From assembly GCA_948470475.1 (NCBI GenBank), contig OX419338.1, positions 6,769,705-6,833,704 of the forward strand: a stretch of DNA of 64,000 bases, written 5' to 3'. Below are positions 32,022 through 43,200 of the stretch, one piece after another. A program made the position numbers and the translations under genes. Position 1 is the first letter of the stretch. Every line of letters begins with the position of its first letter. The notes under the pieces are model-generated. The model saw only the letters and a program-made list of their open reading frames with translations, did not search any database and was not told where the DNA came from. The stretch comes from Galaxea fascicularis (lineage: Eukaryota; Cnidaria; Anthozoa; Scleractinia; Euphylliidae).

Positions 32022-32322
32022 ACGTGGAGTACGGTCATCCGGGTGAGTGTAGTCCTGAGAAGGACTGTTTATGGTGACATCGACTGAGGTTTCCGGACAA
32101 CCTGAGCGGAAGTCATCATCAGAGTCAAGTGATTGCTTGACCAATCAGAGTCGAGTGATTGACCAATAAAATCAACGACCAAAGTATTTATACCATCTAC
32201 TGACGTTACAGAAATCACTCGACTCTGATGATGACTCCTGTTTAGGTTGTCGAAACGTCAGTCAATGTCACCATAAACAGTCCTTCTCAGGACTACACTC
32301 ACCCGGATGATCGTACTCCACT
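32022..32322. repeat. MITE with 57-60 bp inverted ends
   Basis: GTGGAGTACGGTCATCCGGG at the left pairs with CCCGGATGATCGTACTCCAC at the right. The pairing continues through TAGTCCTGAGAAGGACTGTT. Both flanks carry TAGCTA, a possible target duplication. Confidence 0.75.
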
Positions 32323-34564
32323 TAGCTATGATATGACTCCTGGGTTCAAACCATTTACAATAAGTATTTAATTGTTTTTGTTTTTGTTTTTTAGGGTAGG
32401 GATAAGGCGTCCTGAAGAGGTCCGGCCAAGAACGTAAACAAGGTTTAACCTACAAAGGGATTTAAAAAAAGGAAATCGTTTAAACCATCAGTCATTCATC
32501 TTGATTTACAGTTTAAACCGTTTTAGGGTTGAAGTAAGGGTGAATTAAATGTAGGGTATGTAATGGGAAGTAAGAATAAAAAAGAGCATTTAAAATGTAT
32601 CTTTTGTGGTTATGGGCATCGTCTGTTTTTAATGCGTTTGAAGTTACTTATTAAAATGATTGCTCTCCTCTTTTTCATTGTATAAGTGGAAAGAAATTGA
32701 AACAAAATGGATAGATTCCCGCCCATGTCAAAAGTACGTGTTATAGCCATTGAAAAGTGACAAATAACAACAACAACAACATCAAAAAAATAAGAAAGAG
32801 AAAGCAAATACACGTACTGTGGCAAGTGTGGCTGATAACAGTGCACACGTTAAGGCTAAAAATTACCCTGACGCACAACCAAGAGTGATGGGGAAAATAG
32901 GTCGACAATAAAATGTGCCCATAAATCTTCCGATGAAACCTTCTCGTCTCTTTTAATTTCTTGGACAGCTTTTCAACTCCGTGTTGTTAGAAAGTGCATT
33001 TTCTTGCGTGCTGGCGGTTGCCTGAATCTTCCGCCACGATTGCAAAAGTAAATTATTGCTTGCCTGCACATATGCGAAGCGATTTTTGATCAAATTCGCG
33101 CTATCAGCGTGCGCGGCAGAAAGTCTCTTAGCCGCGGCCGTAAACGAAAGAAACAAAACGATTCTCATTGTTTTAACCCTTTGAATTATGTCGGTTTTTT
33201 ATGGTGAGCGGTTGGTATTCAGTGTTGTATCAGTGTGGACGTAGCGTTAACTCCAACCTCGTTCCAAGGGATGTTTTTGTTCCCCAACGTCCCTAAGCAG
33301 ATAGTACTGGGGAAACACTGCTCGAGGTGACCAGCATTCTATCCGGGGGGAGGGGGAGAGAACGTTAACACTACACCTACACTGGCTAAGATTAAGCTCT
33401 GTCCGTATGTCCCTCTTAAGTTCCAGAGGTGCCGTTGACCAATTGTAAGGTGAACTCTCATTCTGATTGGCTACACAAAAGGCGCTGTCCTTTCGATAGA
33501 CTTCATGGCCATGGGTGTAAGCGAAATTGCCGAACCTACACTAAAACCATCCGGCCACTAGTAGCTACTGCCAAAGCTTTGTTGGACGGAGCCATCATTA
33601 TATTATTTTTTAGTTATTCAACCAGGGGCCAGATTCATAAAGCCTTCCTAAGGTGAGATGTATCCGATGTATTGTTTTCAAGCAAGAAATAGTGCTTTGG
33701 TCTCTCAGAAATCAGTAAAGGGTTTGTTCTCTATACTTTAATTTTTCCTAGGCAAACTATTGTCAATCCGTATCACCGACTGAGTTGGCTCACAATAGTG
33801 AAATCAGTTCAAAAATAGATAGGTTTATGTTTTTAGACTGTGGTGGACAGTCCCTTTTCAGTCATTCAAGTATTGACTCGGCAGGACTGGAAAGAGTTAC
33901 AGGACGACGAGGGGATTTTTCGCAACCATGCTGTCGTTCACTCGCTCAATTTGCTCTGGTGCTACCAGGGGACCCCTCGCAGTCGAGTATATATTTGGCT
34001 CTTGTAACGTTATTTGCATTATATAATGTTGAAAGAGAAGGTAGCTCATTAGGCCTCACAGAACCATAAAGAGTTTACGTGTTTGAAGGGTTGAATAATT
34101 GTCAATAGTCATTGGAAAAAGAAGCGACTCTCTTGACATTTTAGGAACTCATGACACATCCTTAATTGTCATCCCGAAATTCGCTTCGTGTCAGTCCATA
34201 ACTGTTTGTTTTTTTCTTCCAGTTAGTTGACAAATCCTTATGCTGCCCTGCATTTGCGATAAATGAACATTTTGTTGTCCTATAGATATCACGGAAAATG
34301 CTGACAGTTCGGATGTTTTCCGGTCGTGAAGTTTGTTCAGTGTGTAACTTACAATAATTATACACGTGCTGTGTAATGAAAAAAACTTTCGTATCTGCCC
34401 ATCTGGACGTTTGATCTCAAAAGAAACAAAAGACCATGTTTCCAATTACTTAATGATGGGAGCACAAACATTCTACATTCAGTGAGGTATATTTTCGCTT
34501 GTGTTCCTTTAGCCATGTCTCTGGAACGGTGAATTCATCAGATTTGGATTAAAACCACAATTTA
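32323..34564. other. intergenic or intronic stretch, no gene called
   Basis: Open frames are short and lack motifs. A strong acceptor (TTGTGTTCCTTTAG) at 34512 precedes a frame that stops within 30 codons. It could be a small terminal exon, but this is not supported further. Confidence 0.35.
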
Positions 34565-35437
34565 ATGGCTCTGAACGACAGAGAATCGACACGTGGTTCT
34601 AATCCTGTACCTAGAAAGGGACGCGCAAGGTTTTTTCTTTGCGGCATATGCAACATTGTCTCCATAGCTGATCACGGAAGAGAAAGCGGGAACAATAAAC
34701 GCAATGGCAAAGAAAAGCACTTTGAAGACGAATGCAGAACGGATCAAGATGCGACTTCGTCGCGATTTAATGTCAGCTCAAACGATGAAGGAAACCCAGA
34801 GTTACAAAGCTTAAAGCAGGGTCAGAGTTTGCCACAAGGAACAATGTTCAGTACGAGTAAAGAATTAAACCAATGTGTAAGCACGAGGGAGGCGAAAATA
34901 TGTTGGAAAGATAGCAAAGAAATCGGTAATATGATCGATAAATATGACGATGTCGAGAAACTAGACGGCGCTGAAGATGGTCCAGCCCAAACCTCGTCAA
35001 GAATTTTTCCGAATGTCGCAGAGCAAGGACGTCTAGTCTTTCGTGCGGCAACACCAAGCCAAAGCGAAATGGCCACAGATAAGAAAGAGTCTAGCGAATA
35101 TGAGGAACGGGTGAACCCCGGGGGGAAGCGAGGTCAACAAATAAATTTTGTGGCGCAAGATCAAAAGATTGTTCTGAAAGAACAAGTTTTAGAGTCATTT
35201 GAGTCGACACAGAGCAAAGGTATTGACAAGGAAACATCTTTACCTAAACTCAAGGCCGTGGGTTGCAGTGCAGATTTGTCTAAAGACATTGTCAAGACAC
35301 CTGGCAGTCGATGGAAGCGGGCGGTGGCTTTCAAACTGAACGCCAAAAAGAACAAGAAACTGCAAAGGGATTCTGTTACTATGAAAGAAGAGTACGAACT
35401 TATGATTAAGAACTTAACGCAGTACGGTGTATTGTAA
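34565..35437 (+). CDS. intronless 290-codon ORF, unknown protein
   Basis: The ATG follows an in-frame stop (TAA at 34550). The protein is hydrophilic and charged, with one short Cys-rich hydrophobic patch near the N-terminus (FFLCGICNIVSIA). The C-terminal segment is basic (KRAVAFKLNAKKNKKLQRDS) and ends MIKNLTQYGVL. There is no known domain and no signal peptide. Length and composition argue for real coding in this AT-rich background. It could also be the last exon of a longer gene. Two opposite-strand frames overlap it and are shadows. Confidence 0.5.
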   Translation: MALNDRESTRGSNPVPRKGRARFFLCGICNIVSIADHGRESGNNKRNGKEKHFEDECRTDQDATSSRFNVSSNDEGNPELQSLKQGQSLPQGTMFSTSKELNQCVSTREAKICWKDSKEIGNMIDKYDDVEKLDGAEDGPAQTSSRIFPNVAEQGRLVFRAATPSQSEMATDKKESSEYEERVNPGGKRGQQINFVAQDQKIVLKEQVLESFESTQSKGIDKETSLPKLKAVGCSADLSKDIVKTPGSRWKRAVAFKLNAKKNKKLQRDSVTMKEEYELMIKNLTQYGVL

Positions 35438-35542
35438 CGAAATAGCTGCAAGTTATAAGTTGAATCGAGGGTATTTTGATTTGAATTGATTTGTTTATTT
35501 GCACCTCTCGCAGCTTATTGGCTGACTTACAGGCTCGTCAGC

Positions 35543-35548
35543 AATAAA
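35543..35548 (+). promoter_or_regulatory. polyadenylation signal AATAAA
   Basis: It lies 105 bp after the stop of the 290-codon ORF, in the right place for its transcript end. Confidence 0.45.
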
Positions 35549-36134
35549 TATAAATACTATCAATAGAACAAATCATATACAAGCATTCAAGAGCTATATT
35601 TAACAGTCGCAAAATTGCGATCGATCTGTATTGACTACCACCGGGCAAGTTTCCTTGGCAGATCTAAGAGAGTCAGGCTACAAGAGCGCCGCTCTTCGTC
35701 TGGGTAACCGGTAACGGATAAAGCATGAGGAATAAGCGTTAAGCCCGCGTAACTAAATCTTTCCGCGCCCTTCTCTAAAACATTTCTATTCTGATGATCT
35801 GTTGAAGCAAATACAAATACCCACAAAAGAATTTGCTTGCCAAGACTCTTCTCTTTCAATGAAGAAAGCGGTCCGCCCTTTAATCTTTAGTGTTATTGTT
35901 CACTTATCGCACCTTGAAAATTTACTCTGCTCATATTACGTTTGATTGACAGTTGTGGACTTTGGCGAAGGGACTCAAGTATTCCCAAAGCTAAATCAGT
36001 TGACCAATCATATCCCACCAGTGCTGCATGCGCATTTCTTTTTGACGGACTTATCACTAATATTTCGCACTGCAAGTAAATGTCACGGAAAACAATAGAA
36101 TTCTACGCGATGGCGGCACAACCACACTTGTCAC
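35549..36134. other. unassigned stretch
   Basis: No gene or clear repeat is seen between the 290-codon ORF and the palindromic element. Confidence 0.4.
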
Positions 36135-36141
36135 TTAGAGG

Positions 36142-37510
36142 CACAGGCGGCCCAAGCTCTCGTTGTGAGGAGTTATTGTAATTTTTTTTTATCTTTATGC
36201 GTACGTTCCGTGACATAGTTACCGCCGTCGTCTACTGTTACATAACGACCGAGTTTCATTACGCGAAACGTGACTCAAGCCTTTCTGAATGTGGAGGTGT
36301 TATGTTACAACGGTTTGAATTTACAAAGGTTTGTATGGGAAAAAAACGTTAATAGCCATTTTAGCCGAAATCTTGATATTTTTGCAATAAAAATGACATA
36401 CCTCAATGCCTTGTTGTCCTTTCTATTGTAATCTTGCTTTTCAGCTCGATCCGTAGCCATTTAAGCGAGTTATCGCTTTTCGAGTTTCCTGTCCTAAGAA
36501 AGAGGAAAGGCTACACACTCGACTCGATTCTGGACTGACTCCCGCTCGAAGCGAAAAAAAATCACTAGAAGCATGCCAGCCGCCCCAATTCCTCCGCAGA
36601 ATTATAGTACAGGGTTAAGCGCTCCCTTTCAGTTAATTTCCAAGCCAAATTCATCTCCACAGCGCACGCTACAAAGCTCTTTATCGAAGAAAGCTAGCCA
36701 TCAGGGCAGAGGGATCATGCTGTCGGGGCCAGCCGTGGACACATTCGAAGCCCGAGCGGAATGCCGGACTAACAAATTGACCCTGACCAGGGGAGGGGAG
36801 CACACAGTTCAAGACAGGCCATGTACTTTGCTCCTGTCTTGAACTGTGTGCTCCCCTCCCCTGGTCAGGGTCAATTTGTTAGTCCGGCATTCCGCTCGGG
36901 CTTCGAATGTGTCCACGGCTGGCCCCGACAGCATGATCCCTCTGCCCTGATGGCTAGCTTTCTTCGATAAAGAGCTTTGTAGCGTGCGCTGTGGAGATGA
37001 ATTTGGCTTGGAAATTAACTGAAAGGGAGCGCTTAACCCTGTACTATAATTCTGCGGAGGAATTGGGGCGGCTGGCATGCTTCTAGTGATTTTTTTTCGC
37101 TTCGAGCGGGAGTCAGTCCAGAATCGAGTCGAGTGTGTAGCCTTTCCTCTTTCTTAGGACAGGAAACTCGAAAAGCGATAACTCGCTTAAATGGCTACGG
37201 ATCGAGCTGAAAAGCAAGATTACAATAGAAAGGACAACAAGGCATTGAGGTATGTCATTTTTATTGCAAAAATATCAAGATTTCGGCTAAAATGGCTATT
37301 AACGTTTTTTTCCCAAACAAACCTTTGTAAATTCAAACCGTTGTAACATAACACCTCCACATTCAGAAAGGCTTGAGTCACGTTTCGCGTAATGAAACTC
37401 GGTCGTTATGTAACAGTAGACGACGGCGGTAACTATGTCACGGAACGTACGTATAAAGATAAAAAAAAAATTATAATAACTCCTCACAACGAGAGCTTGG
37501 GCCGCCTGTG
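36142..37510. mobile_element. 1,369-bp near-perfect palindromic element with 7-bp target duplication
   Basis: Two arms of about 680 bp meet at about 36826 with a spacer of about 14 bp. I count only a few mismatches. The ends are CACAGGCGGCCCAAGCTC and its complement. TTAGAGG flanks both sides (36135-36141 and 37511-37517), so it behaves as one inserted unit. The two identical 89-codon frames on opposite strands are the same sequence read from both arms and are not genes. No transposase is present. Confidence 0.85.
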
Positions 37511-37517
37511 TTAGAGG

Positions 37518-37999
37518 GTACAATGGATTGCCCGGCTGGATATTGTGTGCCAACGCATCCTCGTAATCTAACCCTGGAAAGATTATAGCTACAGCGAGTT
37601 TTTGAACTCAATGCAGTGCGGCATGGGACGCCATGAGTATAGTCAGATTGGTATCTCCTTCCAGTTGTTGAATAGATTAAGCCTTTAAGCCCCAAGATCA
37701 AAATTTAAATTATCATTTGTTGCCCCTACACATTTCCTATATAAGTGGTGGGGAGAACTTGTTAAAATATCAAGCAAATTATCTTGTGTGATCCTGTCCT
37801 CAATTCTCGTGACAACTCTGTTTTGTAAGGCATTGAAATAAATTACAAGAATTGTGATGCTGATCACTCTTGGGATTTTAAGGGTTAAAAGATCACGAAC
37901 AACGTACAAAGAAAAATTTCCGTGTCCATGACGAGAGTAGTCTCTTTCCTTTAGTGATGCCTCTCATCTCTGGACCACTTCCATCGCCCATTAACAGGG
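37518..37999. other. unassigned stretch
   Basis: No gene or clear repeat is seen. Confidence 0.4.
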
Positions 38000-38116
38000 G
38001 GTTTTAGCAAGGACGACGGCAACGAGAACGCAACAAAACAATAGGTTTAATGAGCAAAAACAACCGCTCTGCACGTGCGTTTTACATTTTGTTACATTTC
38101 TCTGTCGTCCTCTGTA

Positions 38117-38563
38117 AGGCCCCGTCCACACGTATCCGGAGATTTTTGTATCCGCAAATTTTTTTATGCGGATACACCAAGCGTCCACACGTGGCCGACG
38201 TATACGCCCGGTGTATCCGGAGATTTCTGTATACGCTCTCCAGAGTGGAAATTTCTGTATACGCTGTGTATCCGGATACGTGTGGACGCTCGTATCCGTA
38301 TATTTTTGTATACGCTGACGTCACAGTATCACAACCAGTCTTTTTCCGCGCGAGATTTTCCAAAATGGCGGGGAGCAGAAAGCCGCGAATTTGGCGCCAA
38401 AATTATCGCAGGCTCAGCTTTCTTTGTAATGCGCATGCTCTGTTGACTAATCCCTTGAGATGTCCGGATACGAATCGGATAAGTGTGGACGCAGATATCT
38501 TTTTATCCGCATAAAAAAAAATTTGCGGATACAAAAATCTCCGGATACGTGTGGACGGGGCCT
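38117..38563. mobile_element. nested MITE, TAA target, CCACACGTATCCGG ends
   Basis: The ends GGCCCCGTCCACACGTATCC and the reverse complement are flanked by TAA on both sides, as for PIF/Harbinger-type elements. Inside, the TATCCGGA/GTATACGC motif recurs many times. Positions may be off by 1-2 bp. Confidence 0.8.
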
Positions 38564-38592
38564 AAAACAACATCGTGAAATGCCCCAATTTT

Positions 38593-39027
38593 AAAGTGCC
38601 TATCACCCCAAATTATTTTTTCACCAAAATGAATCTTTGCACCTGTTCGAAACGCATAGCGACCTTTTTTCCCTATTTTTAATAACTCCCGCCTTTTTAC
38701 AGGCTTCAAAACTTACGAAAAACCAAGGATCGTTTGTTTCGCAACCGCGTCAGAAGGGGAATGGGTCTATTACCGATTTGACGTCAAAATCTACTTTGCA
38801 TGCATATTTACAAAGAGTTAATGCGATGCAAATCAGTTTGTGACGTCAAATCGGGAATAGACCCATGCCCCTTAGTGACTCGGTAGTGAAACAAACGATG
38901 CTAAGTTTAGAAGCCTATAAAAAGTTAAGATTTGTTGAAAAAAGGAAAAAAATGCCGCAATGCGTTTCGAACAAGTGCAAAGATTTATTTTAGCGAAAAA
39001 CAAAAATTTGGGGTGATAGGCACTTTA
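38593..39027. mobile_element. nested MITE with TTAA target
   Basis: The ends AGTGCCTATCACCCCAAA and TTTGGGGTGATAGGCACT are flanked by TTAA. A second inner pair (GCACCTGTTCGAAACGCAT and ATGCGTTTCGAACAAGTGC) extends the fold. Confidence 0.8.
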
Positions 39028-39232
39028 AGTTTCCCGAGGACGTGAGCGCGTGACGGCAAAGTCTCTTTCCGTTACTATGACCCCGTTCACAGTAATTTAC
39101 TTCCTGGACAGTTCGCCAGCATTTCCAAGTTAAACAAATTTCAATAATAGCGAAAGAGATCCAGAAACGAGAAGTTATATTTTGAAATGACGCTTTCGTT
39201 GCTGTCGCTATCATCGCTGCTAAACTCCCTAT

Positions 39233-39996
39233 TTCTGCAGAATGGACGAATACAATATTTTCTGGTTAGTTTCAAGGTTCGTGCGGCCACCATGCTCAGC
39301 TGGGGCCGGTTTCTCTATAGTCCCGTAAACTTTTGGGGCTCGAAAAGCCACTTCTAAACCTGCGAGCCACTTATTCTAAAAAGCTCGTCTTTATATATGA
39401 TTTCAAGATACGAAAGGGCAAATTTGTTGCAAAATTACATGCCTGGAAGTGTCTTCGTTTTTAAGATACGAAGGAGATTATGACACCCGAAATGCGCCCG
39501 AAAAGTTTCACGTCGCTGCCCGGCTCGCGTCTCTTATTCCAAACACCTGAGTAAAGTTTTAGTATTCAAAAAAAAAAACAACTCGGACAGAAATGCGAAG
39601 TTCAGAAGACATGTCTTATGAATTCTCTTTTATTTCAGCTGCAGCTGACTATTCACACAATTTCTTTCGTGACTGTGGTACACATAACTTAATTCTGTAC
39701 AAAAATAACCACTTTATAATTTCAGTTCAGCACAGCTTTTGCGCATTTCGGACATATTGGTCACACACCAGTTGTGTAAAGTGTAAATCGTAATAATTAT
39801 TCCACAGGTTTTACGCATTGCCGTCTACAGGCGCGAATGCAAATAAACAGTTGAAAACTGTACAAAGCACACGGTATGCTTCTCGGTTGAACGAATTCAA
39901 GTCTGTGGAAGAAGCCCTAAACAGTGATAACGCTAAGAAAGTTTGTGTTTATCAAATGAGTAATTTCATTTGCATGAAGTTTCGGCTGAAAGTATC
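39233..39996. other. 3' flank of androglobin
   Basis: It presumably contains the ADGB 3' UTR on the minus strand. No further exon is seen. Confidence 0.4.
39629..39634 (-). promoter_or_regulatory. polyadenylation signal AATAAA (minus strand)
   Basis: It lies 363 bp after the ADGB stop on the minus strand and is the nearest match I found. Confidence 0.45.
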
Positions 39997-40206
39997 TCAT
40001 TTTTTCTTTCCTTTAGAAGGTGTTTTCCTTCCTCCCTTCGCTGTAGACGCGCTCTTTCGGCTCTTGCTGGGTGATGGCGATCTTTCTCTTTCCTTAGCTG
40101 CCTCGGCGGCCTGTGCTTCTTCCTTCTGCTTCTCAGCTTCCAGAAACTTTTGTCTGTAGGCTTCTCGTCTCTGATTTACCTCACTCCGGGCTTTGTCCAA
40201 AGCGGC
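39997..40206 (-). CDS. ADGB: ADGB last coding exon
   Basis: AALDKARSEVNQRREAYRQK, then KFLEAEKQKEE and a basic Ser/Lys tail ending GKKK before TAG. Vertebrate androglobin ends in the same way. Confidence 0.92.
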   Translation of the reverse strand, partial: AALDKARSEVNQRREAYRQKFLEAEKQKEEAQAAEAAKERERSPSPSKSRKSASTAKGGRKTPSKGKKK

Positions 40207-43200
40207 CTAGTAAACGGAAATACTTAATAAGATCAGCTAAGTCTACCAAGGAAGGTTGAAATAGTGATCTAAAAGTACGCAACAAAGGTTTATCGTATTT
40301 TATACAATGGACGGAGTAAACATCGCGTTTTGATTGGTCTAGGAGTTTGCGATTAAAGTATAGACACACGAATGACGTCACGAGTCAAAGAAAGTAGAAA
40401 AAACAATGTATAAAACAAATAGATTGCATTTGTCACTGGGCGTGTAAATAAATAAATAAATACTTAATTGTCCACTCCCCTAGAGGGGCTTTTTAGGGCC
40501 AATGAAACAAATAATACAAATGAAAATAACAGAGTTAAGAATCCCAACTGGCAGGAGGCAGACCAGTTGGCTATTTACAAGGATGACCGAGGAGTTGAAC
40601 CAGGCACTTACCCAGAACAACACCAGCTAGTGGCCAGAGCGGGATTTGAACCCGGGCCACCGCATTGAAATCCAGTGCCCTAAACCACTCGGCCATCCTG
40701 TACTCTGATAACGCACGGAGGACGTCAAAACGTAGTAAGAACATCAGTAACGCTACTCGCCTGTGCCTCGTAGCGTACTTCTTTGTTCTTAGGTCACGCT
40801 CAGACATCATCTGTGCGTTATCAGAAAACACACGTACTGCCAAATGGAATCTATTTGTTAATTAGTTCATATTATAAAAGCGTTGTGTCACGTCAAACGA
40901 TAGCAAATGACATACAATTTTGTTTTCACTGCAACAATGATCCAATGATATAATAGATTGATTGCATTTACTGCGCACACGAGGCTGCACATACCTGCAT
41001 TTCTTCAGCTTCCTGTAATTGCCTTTCCTTAGCAGCGTTTCTGTCCAGTCTGTCCTGTTCCCTTCTTTTCTCTACCACCTCTTCACGCATGGTTCTGAAA
41101 GCGCGAGCTAAGGAAGCCCGCTCTAGAAGTCGCGACTCCTTTTCTTCTTCGTCTAGCAATACAGAGACACCACCTCGTGATCTGGAAATGAAAACTCCAG
41201 TTAGGAGATGGGGACTGGTCTAGGGCCAGGGCCTAGGTCTCCAGAGTATAATTAGCCATGGACAGCTGTTTGGGTCAAGCTGAGGAGGCCGAATAAGGCT
41301 GCCGATATTCGGGCTAAAGCACGTGGCCATAGTGCCCTGTGTGTGGCTTTCAGCTTACCTCAACATATTAATTTGCAAGCTATTCTTGTCACATTAAGCC
41401 ACCTCCCAATAGCTTCACATTTTTATTAAGGCCGTAGGCCGAGTTAACTAAAATGAAGTAATAATACACAAGATAAAGCAGGGTGATTGTATTATTATTC
41501 AACTCAATGCTAACAAAGCACAGTTTACTCAATTTATTGTGCACAGAGAAGGCGCCTTTTTTTCTCCCCGACACAGGAAATTATGTACATCGAAGTATAT
41601 TTGTGGCGTGTCCACGACGGCTATTGAGTGCACAAAGAGCATACTTGGACTGTTACAATGTGTTGAAATTTAAAACAAAATTAAATAATGTAATGGACTT
41701 GCATAATGTAATGGGCAATTCTTGACCTACTGACGAATTTAACTCAGACCCGTTACATTCCTGACTGATATGCCCTTCTAGCTGTAAATGTTTACCACGT
41801 GAGAAGTATCTAGATCGTACCTGATGGTCTTAGGTGGAGACAGAGGTTGTAGGATCTGGTCTGGTTCCTTGGGGGGTGGTACTAGGGTCAACTCTCCCTG
41901 GTCTGTCTCGGACTGCACCGGAGATGTCACGGCAACTGTGGTGGGACAAGGAAATCACACAGAAAACGTTTCACAAATGCAAGAATGATCCACAGAAAAT
42001 TGAAAAGAAAAAATCAGTCCTAAACAAAGCTTAATACTTAATCATCCACTTACATATTTCACTGGATGAAGCATCTTTCTCTTCGGGTTGTTCATCGTCT
42101 CCGTTTTCTTCTTCGATTGAATCCTTTTCAACTTTAACCATGTGCTCATTTAAAAATTTTTGCCGGCTTTGCTGAGCCTAGGAATGAAAAGGAAACACGT
42201 TTCATGTGAACTACAAGACACGGAAATAGGTGTTGTCTAATATAACAACGTAGATTGAATGTTTTCTGATCGGGTAAAGTTCTTGTCCAGAAGTTCTCAA
42301 GACGTCGCTGAAACTCCGCGGCCACAACCCGAACTCACTCACCAAAATCCCCTCAAATCGCCATACACTCGATACTGACAGGACTCAAGGCGAAGTAACC
42401 ACCTTCTGCTTAATACAATGCTTTCTAACTTTTGTACGGACGCAGCGTTTTACTCCTAAAGTTTGCGAGCTAACTTTGAAATAAATCAATTTTGATGAGA
42501 ACTTCACACGGACGTTTGACCGAAATGAACAAGTGACCGGATTGGGGTTTCCAACGCCAGGTCACATGCAGAACAGTATACCTTGGCGGCTCGGCCCGGT
42601 TCAGCGGCTTCCCATGCTTGCTTCATTGCATTTATTTCATCTTGTCTTTCTGTGTCCTTCTTGATTTCAATTTCGTCCTGCAAAGCAAAATGATTGATAT
42701 ATGAGGAACACTTCACAGAGCAAAATCCATGATTGACGTAACAAGAACATTTCATAATTCAAGCTTTTATTTACCCTAATTTCTTCCTGTTAAACAAATG
42801 ATTGATATATAATAAGAACATTTCACAAAATTCTACTGGGAATTTGCTAGAGAGAAACCTGCGTTACAAACAGTTTGTTAGAGAGAGATCTGCGCACGGG
42901 AAGAGCGCCTTAATCTCCTAGCTTTGACCGCGCGCCATTCAAGAGCAAATCGACGCAACATCTCTTGGAATAACCCAAAGGGAGAGCACGTTTGCAGGCT
43001 ACTCCTATTGTCACAGAAAAGTCCGTACTTACAACATTGGCGTCCGACACAATCCTCAGTGTCCAGTTAGGTTTACTTGTGTCGAACTGTTGCTGAAAAC
43101 ACCAAAAAGAACAAAAAGAAGTTGTACAAGTTATTTTAAGTGTTACAGTGCAAGTCTGGCAAGTACATTTGGTCAACGTGGGAGGAGTGTGGAAAAGCCC

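Larger units (their letters stand above)
38000..39232. mobile_element. MITE (same family as 22600-22965) split by two other MITEs
   Basis: The outer ends match the 22.6 kb copy (ACGACGGCAACGAGAACGCA; AACAATAGGTTTAATGAGCA; right end GCTAAACTCCCT). Its body is interrupted twice. Without the inserts it would be about 350 bp, like the intact copy. Confidence 0.8.

Noticed and set aside
36573..37078. Two identical 89-codon ORFs on opposite strands
   Set aside because: They are the same sequence read from the two arms of the palindrome. There is no domain and no splice or start context.
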